Both the position numbers and the translations under genes were made by a program. From Actinopolyspora alba (GTDB lineage: Bacteria; Actinomycetota; Actinomycetes; Mycobacteriales; Pseudonocardiaceae): a stretch of DNA of 64,000 bases. Shown here one piece after another: positions 1-9,039 of this stretch (the stretch's first letter is position 1; each line of letters opens with the position of its first letter). The DNA lies in NCBI RefSeq assembly GCF_900112765.1, contig NZ_FOMZ01000002.1, positions 310,001 through 374,000 on the forward strand. The letters run 5' to 3'. The notes under the pieces are model-generated. The model was given only the letters and a program-made list of their open reading frames with translations. It ran no database searches and was not told where the DNA came from.

Positions 1-717
1 CACTATCTCGGCTATCTCGTAATGCCGGACGAATCCGCCGAGATCGTCGGGGGACTCGATGTAGACGTCGAGCGGAAGGTCCGTGGCCGCTCGGATCGCG
101 GCCAGTTGTGCCGTGGAGAGATCGGTCGGCACGTTGTAGGTGTCGGCGCCGAACTCCTCCGCGATACGTATCGAGGCCGGATTGGACAGTGCCATTTGGA
201 CACTGATTTTGAAGCGCATGTCCGGGGGGAGTTCCCGCTGGGCACGCATTCTGGCAGCCACGGAGAGCACTCCCAGATCGGTGATCAGCACGCTGCGCAC
301 TCCGGCCGCCGCGCTTCTGCGGATGTCCTCGAGCACGTGAACAAGCTGCTCGGTGCCGCGCGCCTGGGACGCGACCGCGCCTCCGGTCGGGGACGAGGCC
401 ATCGCACCGGTGTGCCAGCCGGCTTGTGGGCGGGCGAACAGGCTCAACTCGACGTGGTTGCGGGCGGCGGTGCCCGCCATGCGCGCGAGTTCGTCGTCGG
501 TGAGCAGCATCACCCCGCTTCCCTGGGAGATCCGGTGCACCGGAACATCGCGCTCATCGGCCTCGGCAAGCACCGCGTCGAGCACTTCCGGCCCCTCGGT
601 GCTGGGGATCTCCACCCGGTAACGAGCACCGTCCGGGAAACGCTTCGAGCTGTCCGGCGGTGACTCGGCGTCCCCGGATGGCAATCCTTGGGATCGCAAG
701 AACGTTCGTGCTTCCAA
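1..717 (-). CDS. U32-family peptidase-like protein, C-terminus beyond the window
   Basis: About 239 codons are visible and the gene continues past the left edge. The start is TTG at 717, preceded by GGAG six bases upstream. The readable protein has the repeated beta-strand/helix pattern of a TIM barrel, with segments such as RISQGSGVMLLTDDELARMA, ADTYNVPTDLSTAQLAAIRA and SPDDLGGFVRHYEIAEIV. These match the actinobacterial group annotated as U32 family peptidases (PF01136-like). Family members have rarely been assayed as proteases, so the substrate is unknown. The gene diverges from an IclR regulator, and the intergenic space holds a motif that recurs before the SSS symporter at 4026, so it may act on the same solute as that transporter. 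Only family membership is supported here. Confidence 0.7.
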   Translation of the reverse strand, partial: MEARTFLRSQGLPSGDAESPPDSSKRFPDGARYRVEIPSTEGPEVLDAVLAEADERDVPVHRISQGSGVMLLTDDELARMAGTAARNHVELSLFARPQAGWHTGAMASSPTGGAVASQARGTEQLVHVLEDIRRSAAAGVRSVLITDLGVLSVAARMRAQRELPPDMRFKISVQMALSNPASIRIAEEFGADTYNVPTDLSTAQLAAIRAATDLPLDVYIESPDDLGGFVRHYEIAEIV

Positions 718-727
718 CGCCTACTCC

Positions 728-842
728 GTTCGAAATATCGGACGTTGTTCGGACAACTTAGTCGCGGAAGTTCCGCGAGGTCAATAGACGGCGCCGCGAG
801 CAACCGGCTACACCGTTCGGTAGGCTGTTCGAAATACCGGTC
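728..842. promoter_or_regulatory. Putative IclR operator region
   Basis: GTTCGAAATAYCGG occurs twice, at 728-741 and 827-840. The first copy runs into an imperfect palindrome GTTGT-TCGG-ACAAC (744-757). Nearly the same stretch (ATACCGAACG followed by GTTGT-TCG-ACAAC) lies at 4081-4102, just upstream of the symporter start. Sharing between these two promoters and the regulator's own promoter is seen directly. Assignment to the adjacent IclR protein is inference. Confidence 0.55.
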
Positions 843-920
843 AAATACCGAGTTACAACCGGCAGGTATCGCGGGCCGGGTCACAGCGCGTCCCGGCTCG
901 ACGACGGGAGGACGAATCCG

Positions 921-1682
921 GTGGCACGAGCGGTACCCGCACTGCAGCGGGCATTCGACATCCTGGAACTTTTCCTGGACGAACCGGAGCTCAGCGCTCC
1001 GGAGATCACGGGAAAGCTGGGACTGCCGCGCACAACGGTGCACGAGCTGCTCAGCACGCTCGTGGAACGCGGGTATCTCGTCCCCTCGGTCCGGGGCGGC
1101 GCTCGCTACCGACTGGGGGTGCGGGGTTTCCAACTCGGCTCCGCCTACGCCGACCGCCTCGACCTCGCTCGCGAGGGGCAGCTGGTGGCCGAGGAAGTGG
1201 CCGCCGAGTGCAACGAGACCGTGCACATCGGCATCCGCGAGGGAACCGAGGTGCTCTACATCGCCAAGGTCGACAGTGGACACCCGGTGCGGATGGTCTC
1301 GGCCGTGGGTAGGCGGTTGCCTGCCCACTGCACCGCTGTCGGCAAGGCCCTGCTCGCCTCGCTCTCGAAGGCGGAGCTCGACGAGCTCTACGGTTCGGAA
1401 GCGCTGCGCGCGATGACGGACAACAGCATCACCGACCTCACGAACCTGCGCACGGAGCTCGACAGCGTTGCCGAGCACGGCCGGTCACGGGAGTACTGCG
1501 AGTCCAACGACGCGGTCGCCTGTGTGGCGGCCCCGGTGCACGATCACTACGGAGTCGTCGTGGCCGCGATGAGCATCGCGGTTCCCATCCTGCGCTGGAG
1601 CGACACCTCGGAGAGCGAACTCACCGGAACCGTGATGCGGGGAGCGGAGAACCTCTCGGAACGGTTGGGCTACCGCGCGTGA
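921..1682 (+). CDS. IclR-family transcriptional regulator
   Basis: This is a 253-residue protein starting at GTG 921, with GGGAGGA at 907-913. Residues 1-60 form the IclR winged helix-turn-helix (MARAVPALQRAFDILELF, then the LPRTTVHELLSTLVERGYL recognition region). Residues 75-250 form the effector-binding domain with the typical VSAVGRRLPAHCTAVGKALL segment. Its length is normal for the family. It diverges from the U32 gene and is convergent with a small membrane-protein gene, from which a strong hairpin separates it. IclR proteins usually control adjacent catabolic or transport genes. The shared palindromes suggest it controls the U32 gene, itself and the SSS symporter. The effector molecule cannot be read from sequence. 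Confidence 0.9.
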   Translation: MARAVPALQRAFDILELFLDEPELSAPEITGKLGLPRTTVHELLSTLVERGYLVPSVRGGARYRLGVRGFQLGSAYADRLDLAREGQLVAEEVAAECNETVHIGIREGTEVLYIAKVDSGHPVRMVSAVGRRLPAHCTAVGKALLASLSKAELDELYGSEALRAMTDNSITDLTNLRTELDSVAEHGRSREYCESNDAVACVAAPVHDHYGVVVAAMSIAVPILRWSDTSESELTGTVMRGAENLSERLGYRA

Positions 1683-1717
1683 CGGGGCTTTCGTTCCGGC
1701 CGGAACGAAAGCCCCGT
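1682..1717. terminator. Bidirectional intrinsic terminator
   Basis: A perfect inverted repeat with 16-base arms begins ACGGGGCTTTCGTTCC and closes around GGCC. It lies between the convergent ends of the IclR gene and the small membrane-protein gene and can serve both. The T and A stretches fall inside the arms. Confidence 0.8.
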
Positions 1718-1744
1718 CGGCGGGTTTCCGCGACGTAAACCCGA

Positions 1745-2032
1745 TCAGTCGCCCTCGTCGCCCCGCGTAGGGGTTTCCAGCGGACGCAACCGCACCCACA
1801 GCAGGAAAAGCGCTCCCAGGACCAACATCGACAGTCCCGTCCAGAGATTGATGTTTACCCCCTGGGCCTTGGCCAACCCCTCCTCGGTGGGAAACAGCCC
1901 GGCCGAACCGACCAACAGGCCGTAGACCACGAACAGGCCGCCTATCACCGTCCGCACGTCGAACAGCTTCGCCGATCGCTCCCGCCGTGCGGCGTCCGAC
2001 TGCTCGCTTCCCGGTTCACGTGACTCCGACAT
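1745..2032 (-). CDS. Small two-helix membrane protein
   Basis: This is a 95-residue protein. A charged N-terminus of about 25 residues is followed by two hydrophobic helices (VIGGLFVVYGLLVGSAGLF, about 30-48, and WTGLSMLVLGALFLLWV, about 64-80) and an acidic tail. No enzymatic motif is visible. It lies downstream of the SSS symporter on the same strand, separated by a repeat-containing gap of about 330 bases. Short proteins of this type commonly accompany solute:sodium symporters in actinomycetes, so an accessory role in transport is possible but not shown. Confidence 0.7.
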   Translation of the reverse strand: MSESREPGSEQSDAARRERSAKLFDVRTVIGGLFVVYGLLVGSAGLFPTEEGLAKAQGVNINLWTGLSMLVLGALFLLWVRLRPLETPTRGDEGD

Positions 2033-2203
2033 CGCTCACCTCCACCGAACCTGCTGTCCTTCTTGATCCAAACCCATGATTCCTCTCATCGGGCAACACC
2101 CTCGTGCGCCGTGAAACAACTCCACATCGAACTCCCCGATCGGCCAGGCCGAGGTGCGACGTTCCTCTTCGGCACGGCAGTGCCGAAAAAACGACGCACC
2201 CAG
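2033..2203. other. Intergenic spacer left of repeat R1
   Basis: No gene is supported here. A short hairpin, TTCGGCA with TGCCGAA at 2168-2185, is followed by six A on the plus strand. Read towards the small membrane-protein gene this puts the U run before the stem, so it is not a standard terminator. Confidence 0.5.
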
Positions 2204-2318
2204 TCGGCACCGCCGCGGGTTCTCCCGTGCGGCTCTCGCGAGGACGCCGGAGATGTTGTGTAGTGCCTACCCGATGTCTCCGGACCCGCAGCGAGAGCCG
2301 TGCGAGAGGTTCCGCCAC
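2204..2318 (+). repeat. Dispersed structured repeat R1
   Basis: This is a member of a repeat family with five copies in the window. The left arm is GCACCGCCGCGGGTTCTCC and the right arm ends GAGAGGTTCCGCCAC. CGGCTCTCGC (2230-2239) pairs perfectly with GCGAGAGCCG (2291-2300). Inside, CCGGAGA (2247-2253) pairs with TCTCCGG (2277-2283) around a loop that contains GTAG-TGC-CTAC. The right arm lies 41 bases from the end of the symporter gene on the complementary strand (stop at 2359). Confidence 0.75.
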
Positions 2319-2358
2319 GGGACCACCCCGGCAGCCCGGCCAAAGACTCTGTCCAAAA

Positions 2359-4026
2359 CTAGAGGGAGAAGGGGACGTAGCACAGCACGGCGAGCACGAT
2401 CGCCCCCCAACCGAGCAGGGCCGGTTTGCGGTACCAGGCGTCATCGCCCCGCTGCATCTCTCCGGAGTCCGTGGCATCGGCCCGGGTGTAGACCAGCCCC
2501 GCGAGCTCGGCCTCCGGTTTCGGTGTCGTCGCCAGCGCGATCGGGACGCTGACCGCGAGGTCGGTCACGAGAGCGATGATGGCCGCGATCATGTTCACGC
2601 CCTGCGCGCTGTCCATGTCCACTATTCCGACCCGGTACATGCTGTAGAAAGCGATCGGCGCGAGGGTGCCGAGCAGCAGTCCCCAGAATCCCGCCTTGGC
2701 GGTCATGCGTTTCCAGAACAACGCCAGAATGAACGTGGCGAACAACGGGACGTTGAAGAACGAGAACAACGTCTGCATGTAGTTCATGATGTTGCTGAAG
2801 GAAGCCGCGATGAACGCCGTTCCGATACCGATCACCACACCGATGGCGGTGATGACACGCCCGACCGTGAGGTAGTGCGAATCCGGCATGTTCGGTTTTA
2901 TGTACGGCTCCCAGATATCCGCGGTGAACACGGTGTTGAAACTGGAGACGTTGGCCGCCATACCGGCCATGAACGAGGCCATCAGACCCGTGACCGCCAG
3001 CCCCAGCACGCCGTTCGGCAACAATTGCGCCATGAGCAGCGGAATCGCCGAGTTGTAGTCGTACTGACTGCCGGGTTGCCCGATGTTGGGCTGCATGATC
3101 AACGCGATCAGACCGGGCAGCACCACGACCAGCGGGATGAACATCTTGGGGAACGCAGCGATCAGCGGAGTGCGCCGGGCCGCCGAGAGGTTCTTGGCGG
3201 ACAGGGAGCGCTGCACCTCCGCGAAGTTGGTGGTCCAGTACCCGAAGGAGATCGCGAAGCCGAGGCCGAGCGAGATGGTGAGCCAATTGGCCCCGAGCGG
3301 GTTGTCCTGCCCGAATCCGGTGCCGCCCCAGGCGCTCAGGAACTGTGCTCCTTCGGAGGCGGTCACCTTGTCGATGACACCGCTGACACCGCCGACCCGG
3401 ATCAGCCCGAGCACGGTGAGCGGCACCAGCGCCGCCACGATGACGAAGAACTGCAGCACCTCGTTGTAGATGGCCGAGGTGAGTCCACCGACGGTGATGT
3501 AGATCAGCACGAACACACCAGCTATGACGATGGACAGCGGGATCGGCCAGCCGAGCAGTGCCTGCAGCACGATGGCCAGCGCGTAGAGATTCACACCGGC
3601 TATCAGAACCGAGGCCACCGCGAATATGACCGCGCTCAACAGGTGCGAGGAACTGCTGAACCGCCGCAGCAGGAATTCGGGAACACTGCGCACCTTCGAG
3701 TTGTAATAGAACGGCATCATGACCAGGCCGAGGAAAACCATGGCCGGAATCGCGCCGATCAGATACCAGTGCACGGTGTAGGCGCCGTACTGCGCGCCGT
3801 TGGCGGCCATGCCGAGAATCTCGGTGGCTCCCAGATTCGCCGAGACGAACGCCAGTCCCGTCACCCACGCGGGTAGTGAACGCCCGGACAGGAAGAAGTC
3901 GAGCGTGGAGTGGACGCTTCGTTTCGCGGCGAACGCGATACCTAGCACGACCACGAAGTAAATGACAAGAATGAGGCTGTCCATCCAGTTCATGGACAGC
4001 CGTAGCCCATCGGCCAGAGTGTGCAT
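2359..4026 (-). CDS. Sodium:solute symporter (SSS family)
   Basis: This is a 555-residue polytopic membrane protein with about 13-14 predicted hydrophobic segments. It shows SSS-family features: an early helix (LILVIYFVVVLGIAFAA), then STLDFFLSGRSLPAW, SANLGATEILGMAANGAQYG and GGLTSAIYNEVLQFFVIVAA. I place the start at ATG 4026 (MHTLADGLRLSMNWMDS). An in-frame start at 4131 would put the palindromic operator at 4081-4102 inside the coding region and adds a non-membrane, basic tail. It probably imports a small organic solute (sugar, carboxylate or amino-acid type) with sodium. The substrate is unknown. The shared operator links it to the IclR/U32 pair. Confidence 0.88.
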   Translation of the reverse strand: MHTLADGLRLSMNWMDSLILVIYFVVVLGIAFAAKRSVHSTLDFFLSGRSLPAWVTGLAFVSANLGATEILGMAANGAQYGAYTVHWYLIGAIPAMVFLGLVMMPFYYNSKVRSVPEFLLRRFSSSSHLLSAVIFAVASVLIAGVNLYALAIVLQALLGWPIPLSIVIAGVFVLIYITVGGLTSAIYNEVLQFFVIVAALVPLTVLGLIRVGGVSGVIDKVTASEGAQFLSAWGGTGFGQDNPLGANWLTISLGLGFAISFGYWTTNFAEVQRSLSAKNLSAARRTPLIAAFPKMFIPLVVVLPGLIALIMQPNIGQPGSQYDYNSAIPLLMAQLLPNGVLGLAVTGLMASFMAGMAANVSSFNTVFTADIWEPYIKPNMPDSHYLTVGRVITAIGVVIGIGTAFIAASFSNIMNYMQTLFSFFNVPLFATFILALFWKRMTAKAGFWGLLLGTLAPIAFYSMYRVGIVDMDSAQGVNMIAAIIALVTDLAVSVPIALATTPKPEAELAGLVYTRADATDSGEMQRGDDAWYRKPALLGWGAIVLAVLCYVPFSL

Positions 4027-4080
4027 TGTCGTCCGATCCTGTCGCCGTCCGCGAGTTGGCTCTCCAATCGCATGTCCGGA

Positions 4081-4102
4081 ATACCGAACGTTGTTCGACA
4101 AC
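4081..4102. promoter_or_regulatory. Putative IclR operator before the symporter
   Basis: ATACCGAACG is followed by GTTGT-TCG-ACAAC, with the nested palindrome CGAAC-GTT-GTTCG. It matches 735-757 beside the IclR gene apart from single-base differences and one base of spacing. It lies 55 bases upstream of the symporter start. Confidence 0.5.
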
Positions 4103-4552
4103 GTACGACACGATCGGGTGACGGTCAACACATACGAGACGGCAGGTTCTCCCTCGAACGGAGTACCAGCGCCAGCCGTCCGATGCGTACGGCAGCACCG
4201 GAGAAAACCGACGAAACACTTTGTGCACAGCGAACACCCGCGAGCGCGGAGTTCCTTCGAGAGCGCTCACACAGCGTCGCTCGTCCGCGAGAGACGGCGC
4301 ACGGTCCGGCACACCGGGAACCGACGTCTCACGGAGTGGTCCCCCGCGGCCCGAAACGCCCACCGCGGGATGCCGGGCGACCACCTCCGACAGCGATCCG
4401 CCCCGGGAAACCGGGACGGTTCCGCGGGGCGGGGCTCTCGGGTGTCGGGTTCCGCCGAGGCGCGGTCACACGTCGGCTCGTGTCCCGAGGTGGCGGCCGT
4501 TTCCCTCCGCGCGGGGAATGACGAGGCTCCGCGCGGACTCGCACCGGGTTTC
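4103..4552. other. Intergenic region without a recognised gene
   Basis: No open frame here has convincing coding character. The only structure I see is a 9-base-pair hairpin, TCCGCGCGG at 4506-4514 with CCGCGCGGA at 4529-4537. It lies 16 bases beyond the stop of the serine hydrolase and could terminate that gene. Confidence 0.45.
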
Positions 4553-5905
4553 TCACTCCCAGGGCAGCGTCCCACCCGGAACGGGGGCCGAGGGATCGTA
4601 GGGCCTTCTGGTGAAGACGAAGGTGTTGAGATCCAGATGCGTGACGGACCCGTCGGTCGCCCGGACGACGCGCAGCCGCTCACCGCGGTGATAGCCGTCC
4701 AATCCGATCCAGTTGTCCGGCCCGTCCGGCCGGAAGCGTGACTGCCGCCCCGGCCCCTGCCAGGCCGAGAGATCGAGCATGCCGTCGGGCAGCACTCGGA
4801 GCAGCTGCGGCACCGGACCCCAGTACCACAACCCGGTCAGTTCCAGCAGATCCTCGGAGACCCCTCCCTCGGGAACCCACTCCGGAGGAATGCGGGGTTC
4901 GTGCTCGGCGAGGATCTCGAGCAGATCGACCGCGAGCGCGCCGTTCGCTCCCGCGGTCGTGTTGGCGAGAAAGATCACACCGGTGGACTCGGCGGGCTCG
5001 GCCAGCATGTTGGCCAGAAACCCCGGCATGGAGCCACTGTGCCCGACGAGCGCACGCCCGTTGTGCCGTGCCAGTTGCAGCCCCAGCCCGGCTCCCCTGG
5101 TCCACTGCGGCCCGTCGTCCACACTGGCCGGTTTGCGCATCTCGTCGAGCGTGTCGGGGTGCAGCACCTCCCCGGTCTCACCAGCCAGGAAACGCAACCA
5201 GCGGATCATGTCGTCCACCGTGGACCAGAGCTGACCTGCCGGAGCCATCGCGACCGCGTCCTCGAACGGTTCGGGTTGCAGCACGTCGGCCCAGGGGTGC
5301 ACCGCCAGACCGGGCGCGTACGGCGGTACGGGACTCTCCGTGGTGCGGTGCATCCCGAGCGGTTCCAGGATCTCCTCGTGCAGCACCGTCGCGAAGTCCT
5401 TGCCGCGTACGCGCTCGATCAACTGCCCCAACAGCCCGAAAGCGGTGTTGGAGTAGTGGAACACGTGCTGCGGTTCGGGACGCAGCTGGTCGCTGTCCAC
5501 GCCCGCGAGGAAGTCCCCGGCGGCCTCGCCCTTGGTCCGCTCCCACCACTGCCCGGCCGGCTCGGAGCTGAGCCCACTGTTGTGCGCGAGCAACTGCCAG
5601 ATCTGCCGGTCGTCGACGGCCGTGCCCGGCACGTGGTCCCCGAACCGGTCGGACAACGACAGCAGTCCCTCGTCCCGCAGTCGCAGCACCAGCACAGCCA
5701 CGAAGGTCTTGGTGATGGACCCGATGCGGTACTGCGTATCGGAATCGGGCCGTCGATCGCCCACCCACCCCCGGGAATCCACCCAGATCGTCTCACCGTC
5801 GCGCACCAATCCGGCGATGATCGAGGGAACACGGTTCCCCGACTGTTCCAGTGCCAGTCGGCGCAGCAGTGCACGTCGGGTCGCGGGCAGAAGTTCACCG
5901 GCCAT
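4553..5905 (-). CDS. Serine hydrolase of the beta-lactamase/class C fold
   Basis: The protein has about 450 residues (453 if it starts at 5914). The catalytic signature SITK (residues 66-69 in the longer numbering) supplies the nucleophilic serine and lysine. YSN (154-156) supplies the second motif, and HSG near 293 takes the place of the KTG box, as in esterases and D-aminopeptidase-like members of PF00144. A C-terminal domain of about 110 residues follows. ATG 5905 and ATG 5914 are both possible and neither has a strong ribosome binding site. There is no signal peptide, so it is probably cytoplasmic. Whether it cleaves peptides, esters or beta-lactams cannot be decided. Confidence 0.85.
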   Translation of the reverse strand: MAGELLPATRRALLRRLALEQSGNRVPSIIAGLVRDGETIWVDSRGWVGDRRPDSDTQYRIGSITKTFVAVLVLRLRDEGLLSLSDRFGDHVPGTAVDDRQIWQLLAHNSGLSSEPAGQWWERTKGEAAGDFLAGVDSDQLRPEPQHVFHYSNTAFGLLGQLIERVRGKDFATVLHEEILEPLGMHRTTESPVPPYAPGLAVHPWADVLQPEPFEDAVAMAPAGQLWSTVDDMIRWLRFLAGETGEVLHPDTLDEMRKPASVDDGPQWTRGAGLGLQLARHNGRALVGHSGSMPGFLANMLAEPAESTGVIFLANTTAGANGALAVDLLEILAEHEPRIPPEWVPEGGVSEDLLELTGLWYWGPVPQLLRVLPDGMLDLSAWQGPGRQSRFRPDGPDNWIGLDGYHRGERLRVVRATDGSVTHLDLNTFVFTRRPYDPSAPVPGGTLPWE

Positions 5906-6090
5906 GCAGCACATACTTTCGCGCGGCCACCGTCGTTGGCAAGTTCGCCACGCGCCGGAACGCGGTGTGACCGCTGATACACCGAACGGCGAAACGGCAG
6001 CCGAGCGGCGGTACGAGCGTGTCGATCAACCGCCGTGAAAGACGGACGGGGCTTGCCAAACCGGGCGGGGCACGCAACCATACGAGCGCC

Positions 6091-6320
6091 GATGGTTCAG
6101 CGGCGAGGGCACAGGCCTCGGCGCTGAGGCAAGAGGGAATCCGGTGCGAATCCGGAACTGCCCCGCAGCGGTGAGTGGGAACGAACGTCGTCACCGCCGC
6201 GCTCCCCGCCCGGGATCGCGAGCGGAACACGGCACTGGACCAGGGGTCCGGGAAGCCGACGACCAGTAGGAGAACCGGCTACAGCCGGCGGTGCCCGCGA
6301 GTCCGAAGACCTGCCGTCGG
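6091..6320 (+). ncRNA. Cobalamin riboswitch upstream of metE
   Basis: The conserved elements appear in order: AGAGGGAATCCGGTGCGAAT, the CTGCCCCGCAGCGGTGAG segment, and the B12-box-like GAGTCCGAAGACCTGCC ending near 6316. A GC hairpin follows at once (GCGCACCG at 6322-6329 with CGGTGCGC at 6334-6341) and is a candidate expression platform. It sits about 150 bases ahead of metE. The expected logic is that adenosylcobalamin binding lowers expression of the cobalamin-independent enzyme. Confidence 0.93.
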
Positions 6321-6471
6321 TGCGCACCGCGAGCGGTGCGCGAGTCCGGGACCTCGAGGGAAGGTCGGCAGGGCGGTCACGTCGCGAGCTCCCACGCGAC
6401 CGTGGACACGTGTGCCCTCATTCCTCGAGGTGCTCGGTCGACCATGTCGTCGAGCTCGCGAGGAGAGAGCT

Positions 6472-8763
6472 TTGACCAGCGAAATCGGATCCACCGTACT
6501 CGGATACCCCCGCATCGGCCCGCAGCGGGAACTCAAGCGGGCCCTGGAGAGCTACTGGGCGGGCAGGAGCGGTGAGGAACAGCTGCGCGAGACCGCCCGC
6601 ACGCTGCGTACCCAGAGCTGGCGGGAACTGCACGAGGCGGGTCTGGGATCCGTTCCCAGCAACACGTTCTCCTATTACGACCAGGTCCTGGACACCGCGG
6701 TGACCTTCGGCGCCGTGCCGGAGCGCTACCGCGAGCTGGGGCTGGACCCGTTGGACACCTACTTCGCCATGGCACGCGGTGTGGAATCCACCCCGCCGCT
6801 GGAGATGACGAAGTGGTTCGACACCAACTACCACTACCTCGTTCCCGAGATCGGCCCGGACACCGGGTTCGGTCTCGCCGACCGCACCCCGGTGGAGCGG
6901 TTCCAGGAGGCGCGGGAACTCGGGATAACCACCCGCCCCGTGCTGGTGGGGCCGCTGACCTTCCTGCTGCTGTCCAAGAGCGCCGAGGGGGCACCGTCCT
7001 CCTTCGCGCCGCTGCACCGGTTGGACGACCTGCTGGAGGTTTACGCCGAGCTGCTGGGCGAGCTCCACCGCGCCGGTGTGGAGTGGGTGCAGCTCGACGA
7101 GCCGGCGTTCGCGGCCGACCGCGAACCGGCGGAACTGGAGAAGCTGCGCGGCGCCTACCGCAGGCTCGGTGAGCTCACCGCACGGCCGAAACTGTTCGTG
7201 CCCACCTACTTCGGCGATCCGGGCGAGGCCCTCGGCGTGCTGGCCTCCTCACCGATCGAGGCGGTCGGGGTCGACCTCGTGGCGGGATCGACCACGATGG
7301 AGGTGCTGTCCGGCCTGACCGGCCTGCGGAACAAGACGCTGGTGGCCGGTCTCGTGGAAGGCCGCAACATCTGGCGGACCGACCTCGACGACGCGCTGGC
7401 CAAGGCGGCGACGCTGCTCGGTCTCGCCGGTGAGGTATCGGTGGGCACCTCGTGCTCGCTGCTGCACGTGCCCTACGACGTCGAGGCCGAGCAGGACATC
7501 GACCCGCAGGTCAAGTCCTGGCTGGCGTTCGCGCGGCAGAAGGTCGAGGAGGTCGTGCTGCTCGACCGCGCCCTGCACGAGGGGCGCGAGGCGGTACGCG
7601 GCCGACTGGACAAGGCCCGCGCTCCGATCGAGGACCGGCGAAACGCGGCAAGGCTGCACGACAAGGCGGTGCGTGATCGTATCTCGAAACTGCGCCCGCG
7701 GGACGCGGATCGCGGTGAGTACACCAAGCGGCGTGCGGATCAGCAACGGGCACTGGGACTTCCGCCGCTGCCGACCACGACGATCGGTTCTTTCCCGCAG
7801 ACCACGGACGTGCGCAAGGCGCGCGCCCAGCTCCGGGACGGCAAGATCGACGAGGCCACCTACAACACCAGGATGGTCGACGAGATCCAGCGCGTGATCA
7901 CCATGCAGGAGGATCTCGGCCTCGACGTGCTCGTGCACGGCGAGCCCGAGCGCAACGACATGGTGCAGTACTTCTCGGAGTACATGAACGGCTTCGTGAG
8001 CACGCTGAACGGCTGGGTGCAGTCCTACGGCTCGCGCTGCGTGCGCCCGCCGATCCTGTTCGGCGACGTCTCGCGGCCCGAGCCCATCACGGTCGAGTGG
8101 GCCAAGAAGGCCCAGAGCATGACCAGCAAGCCGGTCAAGGGCATGCTCACCGGTCCGGTCACCATCCTGGCCTGGTCCTTCGTCCGGGACGACCAGCCGC
8201 TCGGGGACACGGCCAACCAGGTGGCGCTGGCGATCCGGGACGAGGTGGGCGACCTCGAATCGGCCGGTATCGGCGTGGTGCAGGTCGACGAGCCCGCACT
8301 GCGCGAGCTGCTACCGCTGCGTTCCGAACGGCACGGGCACTACCTGGAGTGGGCGGTGCGCTCGTTCCGGCTGGCCACGGCGGGCGTAACCGACGCCACG
8401 CAGATCCACACCCACCTGTGCTACTCCGAGTTCGGCGAGGTCATCAACGCGATCGTGGATCTCGACGCGGACGTGACGAGCCTGGAGGCCGCTCGTTCCC
8501 GGATGGAGGTGCTGGACGACCTCAACGAGGTCGGGTTCGCCAGGGGCGTCGGCCCGGGTGTCTACGACATCCACTCACCACGTGTACCGGATTCCGACGA
8601 GATCGAGAAGCTGCTCAGCGCGGCCCTGGAAGCGGTGCCCGCCGAGCGGCTGTGGGTCAACCCCGACTGCGGGCTCAAGACCCGTGGCTACGAGGAGGTG
8701 CGGACCGCTCTGGAGAACATGCGTGTCGCGACCGAGCGGGTGCGCGGCTCGTCGCGGAGCTGA
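6472..8763 (+). CDS. metE: Cobalamin-independent methionine synthase
   Basis: This is a 763-residue 5-methyltetrahydropteroyltriglutamate-homocysteine methyltransferase, the usual MetE length. It starts at TTG 6472 with AGGAG at 6461-6465, giving [20 protein letters not shown]. The N-terminal barrel covers about residues 5-320 and the catalytic C-terminal barrel about 430-755. The zinc ligands are visible in [12 protein letters not shown] (His-x-Cys) and in [14 protein letters not shown] (distal Cys). It transfers the methyl group of methyltetrahydrofolate to homocysteine in the last step of methionine synthesis. The B12 riboswitch implies that the genome also carries a cobalamin-dependent MetH or imports B12. 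Confidence 0.97.
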   Translation: MTSEIGSTVLGYPRIGPQRELKRALESYWAGRSGEEQLRETARTLRTQSWRELHEAGLGSVPSNTFSYYDQVLDTAVTFGAVPERYRELGLDPLDTYFAMARGVESTPPLEMTKWFDTNYHYLVPEIGPDTGFGLADRTPVERFQEARELGITTRPVLVGPLTFLLLSKSAEGAPSSFAPLHRLDDLLEVYAELLGELHRAGVEWVQLDEPAFAADREPAELEKLRGAYRRLGELTARPKLFVPTYFGDPGEALGVLASSPIEAVGVDLVAGSTTMEVLSGLTGLRNKTLVAGLVEGRNIWRTDLDDALAKAATLLGLAGEVSVGTSCSLLHVPYDVEAEQDIDPQVKSWLAFARQKVEEVVLLDRALHEGREAVRGRLDKARAPIEDRRNAARLHDKAVRDRISKLRPRDADRGEYTKRRADQQRALGLPPLPTTTIGSFPQTTDVRKARAQLRDGKIDEATYNTRMVDEIQRVITMQEDLGLDVLVHGEPERNDMVQYFSEYMNGFVSTLNGWVQSYGSRCVRPPILFGDVSRPEPITVEWAKKAQSMTSKPVKGMLTGPVTILAWSFVRDDQPLGDTANQVALAIRDEVGDLESAGIGVVQVDEPALRELLPLRSERHGHYLEWAVRSFRLATAGVTDATQIHTHLCYSEFGEVINAIVDLDADVTSLEAARSRMEVLDDLNEVGFARGVGPGVYDIHSPRVPDSDEIEKLLSAALEAVPAERLWVNPDCGLKTRGYEEVRTALENMRVATERVRGSSRS

Positions 8764-8819
8764 GCGCACCTGAGGGGTCGGATCGTCGGACTCGCGTCGT
8801 GCGCGTTCACCAGCCATGA

Positions 8820-8887
8820 GTTCCCGCGCGGGAACGACACGCGCACGGCGTGGAACGGGTCGCCCCGGGGTTCACGGAGCCCGGGGC
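8820..8887. terminator. Two hairpins downstream of metE
   Basis: GTTCCCGC-GCGGGAAC (8820-8835) is a perfect palindrome. GCCCCGGG (8862-8869) pairs with CCCGGGGC (8880-8887). No U tract follows either. They are the likely end of the metE transcript. Confidence 0.55.
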
Positions 8888-9039
8888 GCCCCGTTCGTGT
8901 TCGGCCGAGGCTCCGGACCGCCGGAACGGTGAGAGGTTCCGCCGATCGACCCCGGGACACCCGGGAAGCGGAGTTTCCGTGGTGAATATCGGCGATCACC
9001 CGCTGTATGTGTGCGACTCGGGTTGGCAGAATTACCGGG

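Noticed and set aside
2104-3876. Long plus-strand open frame opposite the symporter
   Set aside because: Its translation is Arg/His/Gln-rich without hydrophobic core or motifs. It is the antisense shadow of a clear 13-helix membrane protein.
4027-4131. N-terminal extension of the symporter from an upstream start at 4131
   Set aside because: It would contain the palindromic operator, is basic and not membrane-like, and leaves no promoter space.
6175-6471. Upstream extension of metE
   Set aside because: It overlaps the cobalamin riboswitch, and the MetE alignment begins after TTG 6472, which has a good ribosome binding site.
8931-8980. Possible sixth R element (GAGAGGTTCCGCCGATCGACC)
   Set aside because: Only the GAGAGGTTCCGCC word is shared. 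No second arm or inner stem is recognisable nearby.
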